Assembly: GCA_937996595.1 (NCBI GenBank)
Contig: CALKVC010000080.1
Span: forward strand, 1 to 33,610
Direction: 5' to 3'
Source of the DNA: an uncultured Chitinophagaceae bacterium
GTDB lineage: Bacteria; Bacteroidota; Bacteroidia; Chitinophagales; Chitinophagaceae
Length of the DNA stretch: 33,610 nucleotides
Shown piece after piece: positions 7,911 through 16,806 of the stretch; the stretch's first letter is position 1, and every line of letters starts with the position of its first letter. Both the position numbers and the translations under genes were made by a program. The notes beneath the pieces were generated by a model that saw only the letters and a program-made list of their open reading frames with translations, was not told the origin of the DNA and ran no database searches.

Positions 7911-8639
7911 TTATTTTAATTCAGACAGCCGTGTTACCATGCCTGATATGGCTGTGGGATCAACTGAAACCGTTTGCAGGTTTTCATTCATGGAAGTAAC
8001 GGTAAATAACATGTTTGATGCGATATTAATCCTGGCCGAAGAATGGAATTCTACCGCTCCGGTTGTTTTGGCAATGTCTGTGATATTATCCGGCCTTATA
8101 CCGCTTCCCGGCATAATGATTATCCTGTCTTCCGCTTTCTTTACCAGTTCCGCCAGCAGACCGGCACCTTCCAGTGCGGTTGGTTGTTGGCCACTGGTTA
8201 ATATCCGTTCAAATCCGCAATCAATGATATCATTCATAGCTGTTTCCGGGTTTGAGGTCCTGTCAAAAGCCCTGTGAAATGTTACGCCCAATGGGTATGC
8301 CAGATCCACCAGCCGGCTGCACCTGTCTTTATCAATACTGCCGTCCTTTTTTAACAGCCCGGTAACGATCCCATCACAACCCAGTTTTTTACACATCATG
8401 ATATCATGTTTCATAATGGTAAACTCATCATCAGAATATAAGAAATCGCCTCCTCTTGGCCTGATGATGGGGTAGAGGCTTATACGCAGTTTTTTCCTTG
8501 CTTCTTTTATGAAACCATAAGATGCAGTGGTTCCTCCTTCCCCCGGGCCATCACAAAGTTCAATCCTGTTTGCACCAGCCTCCTGTGCAATCACACAACT
8601 TGCCAGATTAAAACCTATTACTTCAAGTGTATATGCCAT
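7911..8639 (-). CDS. cutC: CutC family TIM-barrel protein
   Basis: A 242-aa member of the CutC family, cytosolic, without signal peptide or membrane segment. Family motifs are present: RIELCDGPGEGGTTAS, PIIRPRGGDFLYSDDE, VTFHRAFDRT, RILTSGQ and IMPGSGI. CutC was named for copper tolerance in E. coli, but the family has a TIM-barrel fold with a conserved pocket and its copper role is disputed. There are no Cys- or Met-rich copper motifs here. The gene sits between a glycosylasparaginase (25 bases upstream) and a phosphatase-superfamily enzyme (6 bases downstream), which points to carbohydrate metabolism more than copper handling (inference). Confidence 0.9.
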   Translation of the reverse strand: MAYTLEVIGFNLASCVIAQEAGANRIELCDGPGEGGTTASYGFIKEARKKLRISLYPIIRPRGGDFLYSDDEFTIMKHDIMMCKKLGCDGIVTGLLKKDGSIDKDRCSRLVDLAYPLGVTFHRAFDRTSNPETAMNDIIDCGFERILTSGQQPTALEGAGLLAELVKKAEDRIIIMPGSGIRPDNITDIAKTTGAVEFHSSARINIASNMLFTVTSMNENLQTVSVDPTAISGMVTRLSELK

Positions 8640-8664
8640 TTATGAATGTTAAAAGCCGGGCGTT

Positions 8665-9681
8665 TTACAAAATGTGTTTAGATGGATGAATCATATTTTC
8701 ATTATCATTCTTTACAGAAAATACAAATCCTTTCTGTATGGCATAGGCGCCATATTCTCCCTTCTTATTCATGGCCAGGAAGCCAACCTGTAATGTTCCG
8801 GCTTTTTTCCTGTCCCTGTTTACAATTCGTTCTACCGCTTTTTTGCAGGCTTGTTCCGGGGTATACCCCTTGCGCATAAACTCAACTACGAGGTGTGTGC
8901 CGCAAATCCTGATCACTTCTTCACCGGTTCCGCTGCTGGTTGCTGCTCCCACTTCATTGTCAACAAACAAACCAGCTCCAATGATAGGTGAATCGCCTAC
9001 ACGCCCGTGAAGCTTAAAAGCCATACCGCTGGTTGTTACGGCACCGCTTAAATTACCTTTGGCATCCATGGCAACAAGTCCCATCGTGTCATGATTGGGA
9101 GAACCGTCTTCAAAGAAAGCAGGAGCAAAGGGGCCGTTAGTTTTCCTGTTTTCTATATTGATGACAGGTTTGTATTCATTTTTCTTAAGCCATTCAGCAT
9201 AGGCTTTCTTAGCTTCTTCGGAAAGCGTTGCTGCTTCCAGTTGAAAACCGTTTTCAAGGGCGAATTGCTGGGCTCCGGCGCCAACCAGTATTACATGCGG
9301 GGTTGATTCCATCACTTTGCGGGCAACCGAAACCGGGTGTTTTATTCTTTCCAGGCCGGCAACAGCGCCACAATTGGCATGTTCATCCATGATGCAACTG
9401 TCCAGGGTTACTATGCCATCCCGGTCGGGATAACCACCCAGACCCACACAGCAGTTTATCTCATTTTCAATATGAATGGCACCTGCTTCTACGGCATCCA
9501 GTGCCCGGCCTCCGGTTGACAGCACTTTCCATGCTGCTTCATTTACGGCCATGCCGCTGTCCCAGGTAGAGATTACAACCGGTTTATCAGTCCCTTTTTT
9601 TGTTCCGGCTAACGAACCCACAGCATGTAAAAGCGGTGCAGTGAGTGCCGTTAGTTGCAAGAATTTCCTACGGTTAAGCAT
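8665..9681 (-). CDS. N4-(beta-N-acetylglucosaminyl)-L-asparaginase (glycosylasparaginase)
   Basis: A 338-aa Ntn hydrolase that cleaves the GlcNAc-Asn bond left after N-glycoprotein breakdown, giving aspartate and an aminosugar. The precursor self-cleaves before the nucleophile Thr199 in NHDTMGLVAMD; the downstream RVGDSPIIGAGLF and TSSGTGEE segments form the substrate pocket. The N-terminus MLNRRKFLQLTALTAPLL is a good twin-arginine (Tat) signal, so export as a folded protein is likely, as for the secreted flavobacterial enzyme. It is the first gene of a tight minus-strand run with cutC, a phosphatase-superfamily enzyme and a helical-repeat protein. Confidence 0.92.
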   Translation of the reverse strand: MLNRRKFLQLTALTAPLLHAVGSLAGTKKGTDKPVVISTWDSGMAVNEAAWKVLSTGGRALDAVEAGAIHIENEINCCVGLGGYPDRDGIVTLDSCIMDEHANCGAVAGLERIKHPVSVARKVMESTPHVILVGAGAQQFALENGFQLEAATLSEEAKKAYAEWLKKNEYKPVINIENRKTNGPFAPAFFEDGSPNHDTMGLVAMDAKGNLSGAVTTSGMAFKLHGRVGDSPIIGAGLFVDNEVGAATSSGTGEEVIRICGTHLVVEFMRKGYTPEQACKKAVERIVNRDRKKAGTLQVGFLAMNKKGEYGAYAIQKGFVFSVKNDNENMIHPSKHIL

Positions 9682-9764
9682 AAGTGCAGTATTAGCTGTT
9701 TCCTGTTTTTGAGCAGGTACGTATGTTTATGAAATGTTTTCGGCAGGATGAATTTGTATCTATA

Positions 9765-10070
9765 TTATTTATGAATTGACAGTTTTTTCAGCATGTCTGT
9801 GGAAGCACTGTCTGCATACATGCCAAATGCACTCGTTATTACACCTTTTATGCTATTGTCTTTTGATTCAATGGCATATACCACATCTTCATCATCCGGG
9901 TTGCTGTCGCCTTCAAATCGGTGTACTTCCACAATATCAAATTCATCGGGGTTCAGGCAAATCTTGTTGTCAGAACACATGAGTTTATCAAAGGCAATAT
10001 TGAAATTAACGGTATAACCTCTTTCTTTCAATCCTTCCAGTGCATAAACCAGGGTGCCATAATAAGGCAT
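9765..10070 (-). CDS. Small conserved acidic protein of unknown function
   Basis: A 101-aa soluble acidic protein of a Bacteroidota family with the pattern MPYYGTLVYALEGLKERGY, NPDEFDIVEVHRFEGDSNPDDEDVVYAIES and GVITSAFGMYADS. From memory, homologues are often labelled phosphoribosylpyrophosphate synthetase in databases. No PRPP loop or metal-ribose motif is present and the protein is far too short, so that name should not be used. The start ATG at 10070 is preceded by GAG about 5 bases upstream. It follows the MFS gene by 20 bases and is probably its co-transcribed partner. Confidence 0.8.
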   Translation of the reverse strand: MPYYGTLVYALEGLKERGYTVNFNIAFDKLMCSDNKICLNPDEFDIVEVHRFEGDSNPDDEDVVYAIESKDNSIKGVITSAFGMYADSASTDMLKKLSIHK

Positions 10071-10090
10071 AGGCTCAGTTTTAATTAAAA

Positions 10091-11314
10091 TTACAGATTT
10101 GTATTGTCTTTTTTTACCATTAAGCTTATATAGAAGATTACAATCAGCGCCACGGCAGCAGAAATCAGTAAGGCGGCAACTGCACCAAACTTAAACCAAA
10201 GCAATCCGCAGAAACTGCTTGCAAAAAGGGTGCAAATGCTTTGAAAACCGCTGAAAGTACCTAATGCCGAAGCCGTTTCACCTGCAGGAACCAGGCTGCT
10301 GATCCATGCTTTGCTGATTCCTTCTGTAGCCGCAGCGTACAGTCCATACAGGGCGAAAAGCAAAAAGAATGCTAACAGGCTGTTACTTAAGGCAAATCCG
10401 GTATATACAATACTGAAAACAAGTAAACCTCCCAGCATGATATATTTTAACCCAATCCTGTCTGCCAGCATGCCCATCGGATAAGAAAGCAAAGCATATA
10501 CCAGGTTATAAAAAATATAGACCGCAATAATGACGGTATCGTCATGGCCTGTTTCTTTCATCTTCAAAAGCAGGAAAACATCTGAACTGTTTATTAGTGC
10601 AAACAGCAATAGCCCGGCTGATAATTTTTTATATGAAACAGGGCTGCTTTTCCAGTATGAGGTAAAAGAAAATATGCCGGTTGTTGTAATCTCTTTCCTG
10701 GTGGAAGGTATGATTTTCTTTTCTTTCAAAATAAGTGTACAGGCGATTGACAGTAAGCCCGGTATAAAAGCTATAATGAACAGTGTACGGTAGTTTTCGG
10801 GATAATAATACAGGTAGATAAGCGCCAGTGCAGGCCCGAGTACAGCTCCTAATGTATCCATGGAACGATGGAATCCAAATACACGTCCCCTGGTTCCGGG
10901 TAAACATTCATCGCTTAGCATCGCATCCCGTGCTCCCGTCCTGATGCCTTTGCCAAGCCGGTCAGTGGTTCTGGAAATAAAAATCCACCACCAAAAGCTA
11001 AACAGTGCAAGCATCGGCTTACTGATAGCACTAAGGCCATAGCCCAACTGCACGAAGGGCAGCCTTTTTCCCAAAGCATCGCTTCGTTTGCCAAAATAAC
11101 TTTTGGTTAACCCGGCAATGGCTTCAGCAACACCTTCCAGTATGCCAATAAATAATGCTGTATACCCGATGCTTTTTAAGAAAAGTGGCATCACGGGGTA
11201 CAGCATTTCACTGGCCATGTCAGTAAACAGGCTTACCAGCGATAAGATCCATACTGTTTTTGTTATGATGCGCATTTGAGCAGGTAATGTAATTATTTTT
11301 TTTTTAATACTCAT
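10091..11314 (-). CDS. MFS transporter, 12 transmembrane segments
   Basis: A 407-aa major facilitator superfamily protein of the inner membrane. The typical loop 2-3 motif is recognisable in diverged form (KSYFGKRSDALGKRLPFVQLGY, about 70-92), as is the equivalent in the second half (YPMGMLADRIGLKYIMLGG). LGKGIRTGARDAMLSDE (about 119-135) and GRVFGFHRSMDTLGAVLGP are typical of a Bacteroidota MFS subgroup often annotated as drug or sugar permeases. The substrate cannot be predicted. It diverges from rnr across a 132-base gap with a 17-bp inverted repeat, and the 101-aa gene follows 20 bases downstream. Confidence 0.88.
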   Translation of the reverse strand: MSIKKKIITLPAQMRIITKTVWILSLVSLFTDMASEMLYPVMPLFLKSIGYTALFIGILEGVAEAIAGLTKSYFGKRSDALGKRLPFVQLGYGLSAISKPMLALFSFWWWIFISRTTDRLGKGIRTGARDAMLSDECLPGTRGRVFGFHRSMDTLGAVLGPALALIYLYYYPENYRTLFIIAFIPGLLSIACTLILKEKKIIPSTRKEITTTGIFSFTSYWKSSPVSYKKLSAGLLLFALINSSDVFLLLKMKETGHDDTVIIAVYIFYNLVYALLSYPMGMLADRIGLKYIMLGGLLVFSIVYTGFALSNSLLAFFLLFALYGLYAAATEGISKAWISSLVPAGETASALGTFSGFQSICTLFASSFCGLLWFKFGAVAALLISAAVALIVIFYISLMVKKDNTNL

Positions 11315-11363
11315 CCCGGCTTACGGCCATCACTAACAAAGCACCTGTAAAACAAATAGTTTA

Positions 11364-11380
11364 TGTACATTGCATGTACA
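11364..11380. promoter_or_regulatory. Perfect 7-bp-arm inverted repeat, possible operator
   Basis: TGTACAT-TGC-ATGTACA is a perfect inverted repeat with a 3-base spacer. It lies 49 bases upstream of the MFS start and 66 bases upstream of the rnr start. Its size and symmetry suit a dimeric DNA-binding protein. No regulator gene is adjacent. Confidence 0.45.
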
Positions 11381-11446
11381 ATGATACCAGCGGGCATTAC
11401 GACTTAACGGCTTGTTACATTGATATAAAGAAAGATGTAAAAAATT

Positions 11447-13441
11447 ATGGGTAAAGGCAAAAACACGGCACAGAAAAAGTCTTCACAGGTTAAGACATTA
11501 AAGGGGAAACTGGACATAAGCCGTAGCGGTATGGGATATGTAATTGTAGAAGGGCTTGAAAAGGATGTACTGGTAAAACCAAATGATTTTGGAAAAGCTT
11601 TTCACGGAGATACCGTACAAGTGCAGGTTTCTTCAGATAATGGCAGGGGCAGAAGGATGGAGGGAAAAGTAACCGAAGTGTTGCAACGCAAGCAGGTTGA
11701 ATTTATCGGTAATGTGGAAGTTAACCGGCATGTGGCTTTTTTTGTTGCAACAGGAACTAAGTTAATACCTGATTTTTTTATTCCTGCAGATAAACTGAAT
11801 GCTGCTGTACATGGCGACAGGGTGGTGGCCCGCCTGGTTAAATGGGATAAATCTGATAAGAAACCACAAGGTGAAATAGTAGCAGTTATTAAAGCAGAGG
11901 ATGAGGCGGATATGGCAATGAAAGAGATATTGATTGATGCCGGTTTCCCGTTGCAGTTTGAAGAAGAAGTGCTGAAAGAAGCAGCAAAACTATCGGATAA
12001 GATTACCCGCGAAGAATTGAGTAAGCGGAAAGATTGCCGGGATATTCTTACTTTCACCATCGATCCGGCCGATGCAAAAGATTTCGACGATGCCCTTTCC
12101 ATCCGTAACCTCGACAACGGGAATTATGAAATTGGTGTTCATATTGCTGATGTGAGCCATTTTATAAAACCAGACAGCATACTTGACAGGGAAGCTTATA
12201 AAAGGGCAACCAGTGTGTATCTTCCCGACCGCGTTAACCCGATGTTGCCAGAACGGATTTCAAATGAACTTTGCTCGCTCAGGCCTAATGAAGACAAGTT
12301 CACCTTTTCAGTGATTTTCCAGATTACAAACCGTGCAGAAATCAAGCATAAGTGGATCGGGAGGACTTTGATACACAGCAATCACCGGTTTACCTATGAA
12401 GAAGTGCAGCAGACCATTGAAGCAAAAGACGGGTTACATTACAAACCGATCCTGTTGCTGAACGACCTGGCAAAGAAGTTCAGGAAGGAACGTTTTGATA
12501 AAGGAGCCATCAACTTTTCTTCGCAGGAGGTTAAATTTAAACTGGATGATAAAGGCAACCCTGTTGGAATTGTTATAAAGGAAAGCAAGGATGCACATAA
12601 GCTGATTGAAGAGTTCATGCTGCTGGCAAACCGAACTGTGGCTGAATATGTATCAAAGATCAGGATCAACAAGGAACCGATTCCCTTTCCCTACCGCATA
12701 CACGATACGCCGGACGATGAGAAGCTGAAAGCATTCGCCGCCTATGCAAGAAAATTCGGGTATAAGTTCGATATACACAATGAGAAGGAAATAGCTGCTT
12801 CATTCAATAAGCTGTTGGAAGAAGTGGAAGGCAAGCCGGAGCAGCATGTGCTGGAGCAACTGGGTATTCGTACCATGGCCAAGGCAGTGTATACTTCTCA
12901 GAATGTTGGGCATTATGGTTTGGGTTTTGAGAACTACTGTCATTTCACGTCCCCCATAAGGAGATATCCCGATGTAATGGTTCACCGAATACTGCAGGAA
13001 TGCCTGGATAAAAGCATTAAGCCTGACAAAAAACTGGAAGATAAGTGCAAACATTGCAGCGACCGGGAGCGCAGTGCCATGGAGGGAGAAAGGGCCGGTA
13101 ATAAGTACAAACAGGTTCAGTACATGCGTAAATTTCTGGGGGATGAATTTGATGGAATCATCAGTGGCGTATCCACATTTGGTTTTTGGGTAGAAACGAT
13201 CGAGCATAAATGTGAAGGGCTGGTTAGTTTGCGTGACCTGTATGATTATGACGATTTCAGGCATGATGAAACAGAATACATGCTTATAGGAATGCGAACC
13301 GGTCGTACTTTCAGGATGGGCGATAAGGTCAGGATAAAAGTGGTAGCCGCAAGCCTATCAAAAAGGCAGTTGGATTATCATTGGGTACAGGATGAAATTA
13401 AACAAACAAAAGCAACCAGGAAGACAAGCAAAAAAAAGTAA
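11447..13441 (+). CDS. rnr: Ribonuclease R
   Basis: A 664-aa RNase II/R-family 3'-5' exoribonuclease that degrades structured RNA and takes part in rRNA and mRNA quality control. Order: cold-shock-like OB domains (about 15-155), the RNB catalytic domain (about 190-530) with D206, D212, D214 and D215 in TIDPADAKDFDDALSI, the channel motif YLPDRVNPMLPERISNELC, HFTSPIRRYPDVMVHR (about 498-513), and a C-terminal S1 domain (about 563-650). It ends in a short Lys-rich tail (KQTKATRKTSKKK). It is shorter than the E. coli enzyme because the N-terminal helix-turn-helix is absent. The prenyl synthase gene follows 55 bases later on the same strand. Confidence 0.95.
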   Translation: MGKGKNTAQKKSSQVKTLKGKLDISRSGMGYVIVEGLEKDVLVKPNDFGKAFHGDTVQVQVSSDNGRGRRMEGKVTEVLQRKQVEFIGNVEVNRHVAFFVATGTKLIPDFFIPADKLNAAVHGDRVVARLVKWDKSDKKPQGEIVAVIKAEDEADMAMKEILIDAGFPLQFEEEVLKEAAKLSDKITREELSKRKDCRDILTFTIDPADAKDFDDALSIRNLDNGNYEIGVHIADVSHFIKPDSILDREAYKRATSVYLPDRVNPMLPERISNELCSLRPNEDKFTFSVIFQITNRAEIKHKWIGRTLIHSNHRFTYEEVQQTIEAKDGLHYKPILLLNDLAKKFRKERFDKGAINFSSQEVKFKLDDKGNPVGIVIKESKDAHKLIEEFMLLANRTVAEYVSKIRINKEPIPFPYRIHDTPDDEKLKAFAAYARKFGYKFDIHNEKEIAASFNKLLEEVEGKPEQHVLEQLGIRTMAKAVYTSQNVGHYGLGFENYCHFTSPIRRYPDVMVHRILQECLDKSIKPDKKLEDKCKHCSDRERSAMEGERAGNKYKQVQYMRKFLGDEFDGIISGVSTFGFWVETIEHKCEGLVSLRDLYDYDDFRHDETEYMLIGMRTGRTFRMGDKVRIKVVAASLSKRQLDYHWVQDEIKQTKATRKTSKKK

Positions 13442-13496
13442 CCGGTACCAGGTACTTGTATTCTTTTTGCATTCGATATAAATCTTACTTGAAAGT

Positions 13497-14480
13497 ATGC
13501 AGTCATTCACAACACTTTTACAGTTATTTGAAGAACGTTTCGGAATCAGGCATTTTCCGGCAGAACCGGTTAACCTGTATGATGCATCGCAATATATCCT
13601 GAACCTTGGAGGAAAGCGGGTTCGCCCGGTTTGTGTGTTGATGGGAAATGAATTGTTTGATGAAATTGCCCAAGATTCATATGAAGTGGCAGCAGCCATA
13701 GAGCTGTTCCATAATTTCAGCCTCATTCACGACGATATCATGGACAAAGCACCGTTACGCCGCGGAATGGAAACGGTGCATACCAGGTTTGGAGAATCAA
13801 CCGCATTGCTTGCAGGTGATGTTATGCTGGTTACTGCTTACGATTATATCAACAGGATAAAACCGCATTACCTGCAAAAGATCATTTCTTTGTTTAACAA
13901 AACGGCCAGGGAAGTATGTGAAGGACAGCAACTGGATATGGATTTTGAAAAAATGGAACATGTACGTTTTGAACAGTATGAGCAGATGATAAAGCTGAAG
14001 ACGTCTGTTTTGCTTGCAGCCAGCCTTCAAATGGGGGCGATTATCGGAGGAGCTGGCAGCGGTAACCAGCAGCACCTGTATGAATTTGGGAAAAACCTGG
14101 GCATAGCATTCCAGGTGCAGGACGATTACCTGGACGCTTTTGGTGATCCTGAGAAATTCGGAAAGCAGCCAGGTGGTGATATCATCGTAAATAAAAAAAC
14201 ATTTTTAATGATTCATGCGCTGGATGTAGCAACTGCCGCACAGCGCGACCTGCTGGGCAAGCTTATGAAAACGGTGCCGGCAGGGGAAAGTGAAAAAGCA
14301 GGTAAAGTGGAGAAAGTGCTCCGTATATTCCGCGATTGCGAAGTGGATAAATGGGCTGCTGCACTTAAAGAAAAATATTATCATGAAGCTATGCGCCACC
14401 TGGATGAAATAGCGGTATTGTCATCCCGTAAAAAAGAACTTCAGGTACTGGCACAATACCTGTTACTGCGTGATAAATAG
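13497..14480 (+). CDS. Polyprenyl (isoprenyl) diphosphate synthase
   Basis: A 327-aa trans-prenyltransferase that extends allylic diphosphates with IPP. It contains GGKRVRP (38-44), the first Asp-rich motif D79-D80-I-M-D83, RRGMETVHTRFG, GDVML, and the second Asp-rich motif D209-D210-Y-L-D213. There is no two-residue insertion in the first motif. The residue 5 positions before it is F74 and not the Ala seen in long-chain enzymes such as E. coli IspB. By the usual chain-length rules that points to a shorter product such as geranylgeranyl diphosphate, although octaprenyl-type annotations are common. The start ATG is 55 bases after rnr, probably co-transcribed. The stop is 5 bases from the convergent receptor gene. 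Confidence 0.9.
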   Translation: MQSFTTLLQLFEERFGIRHFPAEPVNLYDASQYILNLGGKRVRPVCVLMGNELFDEIAQDSYEVAAAIELFHNFSLIHDDIMDKAPLRRGMETVHTRFGESTALLAGDVMLVTAYDYINRIKPHYLQKIISLFNKTAREVCEGQQLDMDFEKMEHVRFEQYEQMIKLKTSVLLAASLQMGAIIGGAGSGNQQHLYEFGKNLGIAFQVQDDYLDAFGDPEKFGKQPGGDIIVNKKTFLMIHALDVATAAQRDLLGKLMKTVPAGESEKAGKVEKVLRIFRDCEVDKWAAALKEKYYHEAMRHLDEIAVLSSRKKELQVLAQYLLLRDK

Positions 14481-14485
14481 ACATA

Positions 14486-16786
14486 TCATTTGAGGCTATA
14501 ACGCATACCAATAAAGATCCTGGCGCCCTGGTTAGGGGCATATACATAGCTGGGATCAAATGTTAAACCATATGGATTAGACGTGGTTGCTATTGCCTGG
14601 CCGCTCGCATCAAATTGAACTTCCTTGTCAAACGGATCATTTGTCCTGGCTATAATAAATGGGTTTCCTTTGTTGGGTGTCCAGTTTAAAAAGTTTTTGA
14701 TTCCTCCATAAAAATTAATTGTGCTGAAACCTTCAAAGCTCAACTGGATATTCTGGATGCTCCACCAGGGTGAAGTAGATGCACGCGGATCGGTTGGCCC
14801 CAATACCGGTAAGCGCATCGGGCTGTAAATATTACCGGTATAATCAATGGATAGCTTTGTTTTCTTATGCTTGTAGGATATGGCCCAGGTGCCGGTCATT
14901 TTTTCAGTAAGCATTTGCTGCTCACGTATACCGTTCCTGGTAATCGGGTTTTCCATATATGTTGCCCCGGCTAATATTTTTAATCCATTGGTAAATGAGA
15001 GGTCTGCATTTAAACTGACCCCCCTGCTTTCGGCATATCCGCTCAGGTTTTGGTAAATGATTTTATTGGGGTCTGTTTCATAATCAGCCACAATCCTGTT
15101 GTTGAAGTATGTATAGAAGATAGAAGCATCCATCGAAAACTGCTGGCCTTTTTGTGAAAAAAAACGTTTGTTGAAATTCACATTGATATTATAGGATTTT
15201 TCGGGTTTCAGCGAATGCAGGATTTCAACAGTCCTGGCCCCGGTTAATGAAGCATGTTCTTCCGTAAAAAGGTTTACCACCCTGAATCCGGTGCCGGCAT
15301 TCAGCCTTAAAACAGTATGCCCGTTCATTGTCCATTTGTAAGCAAATCTTGGCGTATATATATTACCGTGATATGAGTTGTAATCGTACCTTAATCCGAG
15401 CAGTAATTTATGCCGGCTGGTAAAGGCTATTTCATCCTGGATGAATACGCCGGGCAGCCATGTTCTTTGCGGATGGTTAACAGTGCCGGAATTGCCTGTG
15501 GTTGATGTTGCTGTTGTGTTGTCATCGTAATGGGTATACCGGAGCGAAGTCCCTAATAGGAAGTCGTTTTTGCCTTTTTTCTTATCCCAGGTAAGTTGGG
15601 TGAACGCAATTTTTTGCAGGGCCATATATGGCGTTGTACCGTATACACTGTTCTGGTCATGCTGGTTAAAGGAGAAGGATAGGGATATGTTTTCGTTTAC
15701 TGGTAGCTGGTAGTTACCGATGATTTCAAGCCTGTTGGTATATATGCTTTCACCGTAGATGCTGTCGCCTCCCCTGAATTTCTTTTGCCAGCGCAGGTCG
15801 CCGCCCCAGCGGTCTTCATACATGAACCTGGCTGCTATACTCATCAGGCGGCCTTTCTTCCTGTCAAACCCCCATTTTTGAAAAACGGAAACCCTGTGTT
15901 GCAGTGTCATGTCGGTGAAATGGTCGTTGTTATAATCTTTCTTCTGTTGAAAGTTAAAATAGTTGATGCCTGTAAGTATGTTTGTTTTTTTGCCTGCTTT
16001 CAATTTGAAGCCAATATCGGCATTATACTCGCCCCAGCTTGTTCCAAAAAAATCTGCTGAAAAATGCGGGGCACTTACCGGACGTTTGGTGATGATGTTG
16101 ATCAGCCCGCCAACAGCCTCACTTCCATATAAGGAAGAAGCCGGGCCTTTTACTATTTCTATCCGTTCAACCAGCGAATTGGGGATTCCGGATAATCCAT
16201 AAACAGAGGATAAACTGCTTACGATGGGCATCCCGTCAATGAGTATCATCGTATACGGCCCTTCCAGCCCGTTAATATGTATATCGCCTGTATTACACAC
16301 CTGGCAGTTCAATTGCGGCCTGATCCCATTTATGTTTTGCAAAGATTCATAAATATTGGGTGTGGGATTTTTTTTGAAAAAAGCTGGGGAGTATACTTCA
16401 ACGGGAACCGGGCTCTCCAGCCTGCTTACCGCCTTCATGGTTCCGGTTACAACCACCTGGTTCAACGTGCCGCCGGCCTGTAATAGATTAATTTGGAGGG
16501 TACGAATTTCTCCAGGTTTAAGGGTGATTGTCTTTTTCGCCGGGTCAAAACCGATTCCTGTAATCTGCAAAATATGTATACCAGCCGGCAGATGCCTGAT
16601 ATGGTATTTTCCTGCTGAATCTGAAACAACGGTACCCGGCTGCCCGGAAACTGCAACCGTTGCATACATGGCCGGCTTGCCATCGAGCAGGATGCTGCCT
16701 TTTATTTCTGCTGTTTGCGCTTTGATGTGCAGCGACATGATGATGGCCGTAATAAATAAAAGTATGTATGAAATGCGCTGATGCAT
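14486..16786 (-). CDS. TonB-dependent outer-membrane receptor, probably metal-regulated
   Basis: A 766-aa outer-membrane receptor that takes up a bulky ligand using TonB energy. Order: signal peptide (about 1-23, ending IKAQ); a carboxypeptidase-like regulatory domain (about 25-105) typical of Bacteroidota; a TonB-box-like LNQVVVTGT (108-116); a plug domain (about 120-235) with IHINGLEGPYTMILIDGMP and ERIEIVKGPASSLYGSEA; then a 22-strand barrel ending in GARIFIGMRYSLK. A CxxC pair (C161, C164) occurs in the plug just before the IHINGLEG segment. It diverges from a DtxR/MntR-type regulator, and a DtxR-box-like palindrome lies within its promoter. The likely cargo is therefore iron, heme, a siderophore or another metal complex. 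No SusD partner is adjacent, so glycan uptake is less likely. Confidence 0.93.
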   Translation of the reverse strand: MHQRISYILLFITAIIMSLHIKAQTAEIKGSILLDGKPAMYATVAVSGQPGTVVSDSAGKYHIRHLPAGIHILQITGIGFDPAKKTITLKPGEIRTLQINLLQAGGTLNQVVVTGTMKAVSRLESPVPVEVYSPAFFKKNPTPNIYESLQNINGIRPQLNCQVCNTGDIHINGLEGPYTMILIDGMPIVSSLSSVYGLSGIPNSLVERIEIVKGPASSLYGSEAVGGLINIITKRPVSAPHFSADFFGTSWGEYNADIGFKLKAGKKTNILTGINYFNFQQKKDYNNDHFTDMTLQHRVSVFQKWGFDRKKGRLMSIAARFMYEDRWGGDLRWQKKFRGGDSIYGESIYTNRLEIIGNYQLPVNENISLSFSFNQHDQNSVYGTTPYMALQKIAFTQLTWDKKKGKNDFLLGTSLRYTHYDDNTTATSTTGNSGTVNHPQRTWLPGVFIQDEIAFTSRHKLLLGLRYDYNSYHGNIYTPRFAYKWTMNGHTVLRLNAGTGFRVVNLFTEEHASLTGARTVEILHSLKPEKSYNINVNFNKRFFSQKGQQFSMDASIFYTYFNNRIVADYETDPNKIIYQNLSGYAESRGVSLNADLSFTNGLKILAGATYMENPITRNGIREQQMLTEKMTGTWAISYKHKKTKLSIDYTGNIYSPMRLPVLGPTDPRASTSPWWSIQNIQLSFEGFSTINFYGGIKNFLNWTPNKGNPFIIARTNDPFDKEVQFDASGQAIATTSNPYGLTFDPSYVYAPNQGARIFIGMRYSLK

Positions 16787-16806
16787 AGGGGTATCAGTTC
16801 CGCTGG

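Noticed and set aside
8665..8900. Possible copper-regulated operon because of cutC
   Set aside because: No CsoR, CueR or copper-box sequence and no Cys/Met-rich proteins are visible; the neighbours point to glycan metabolism.
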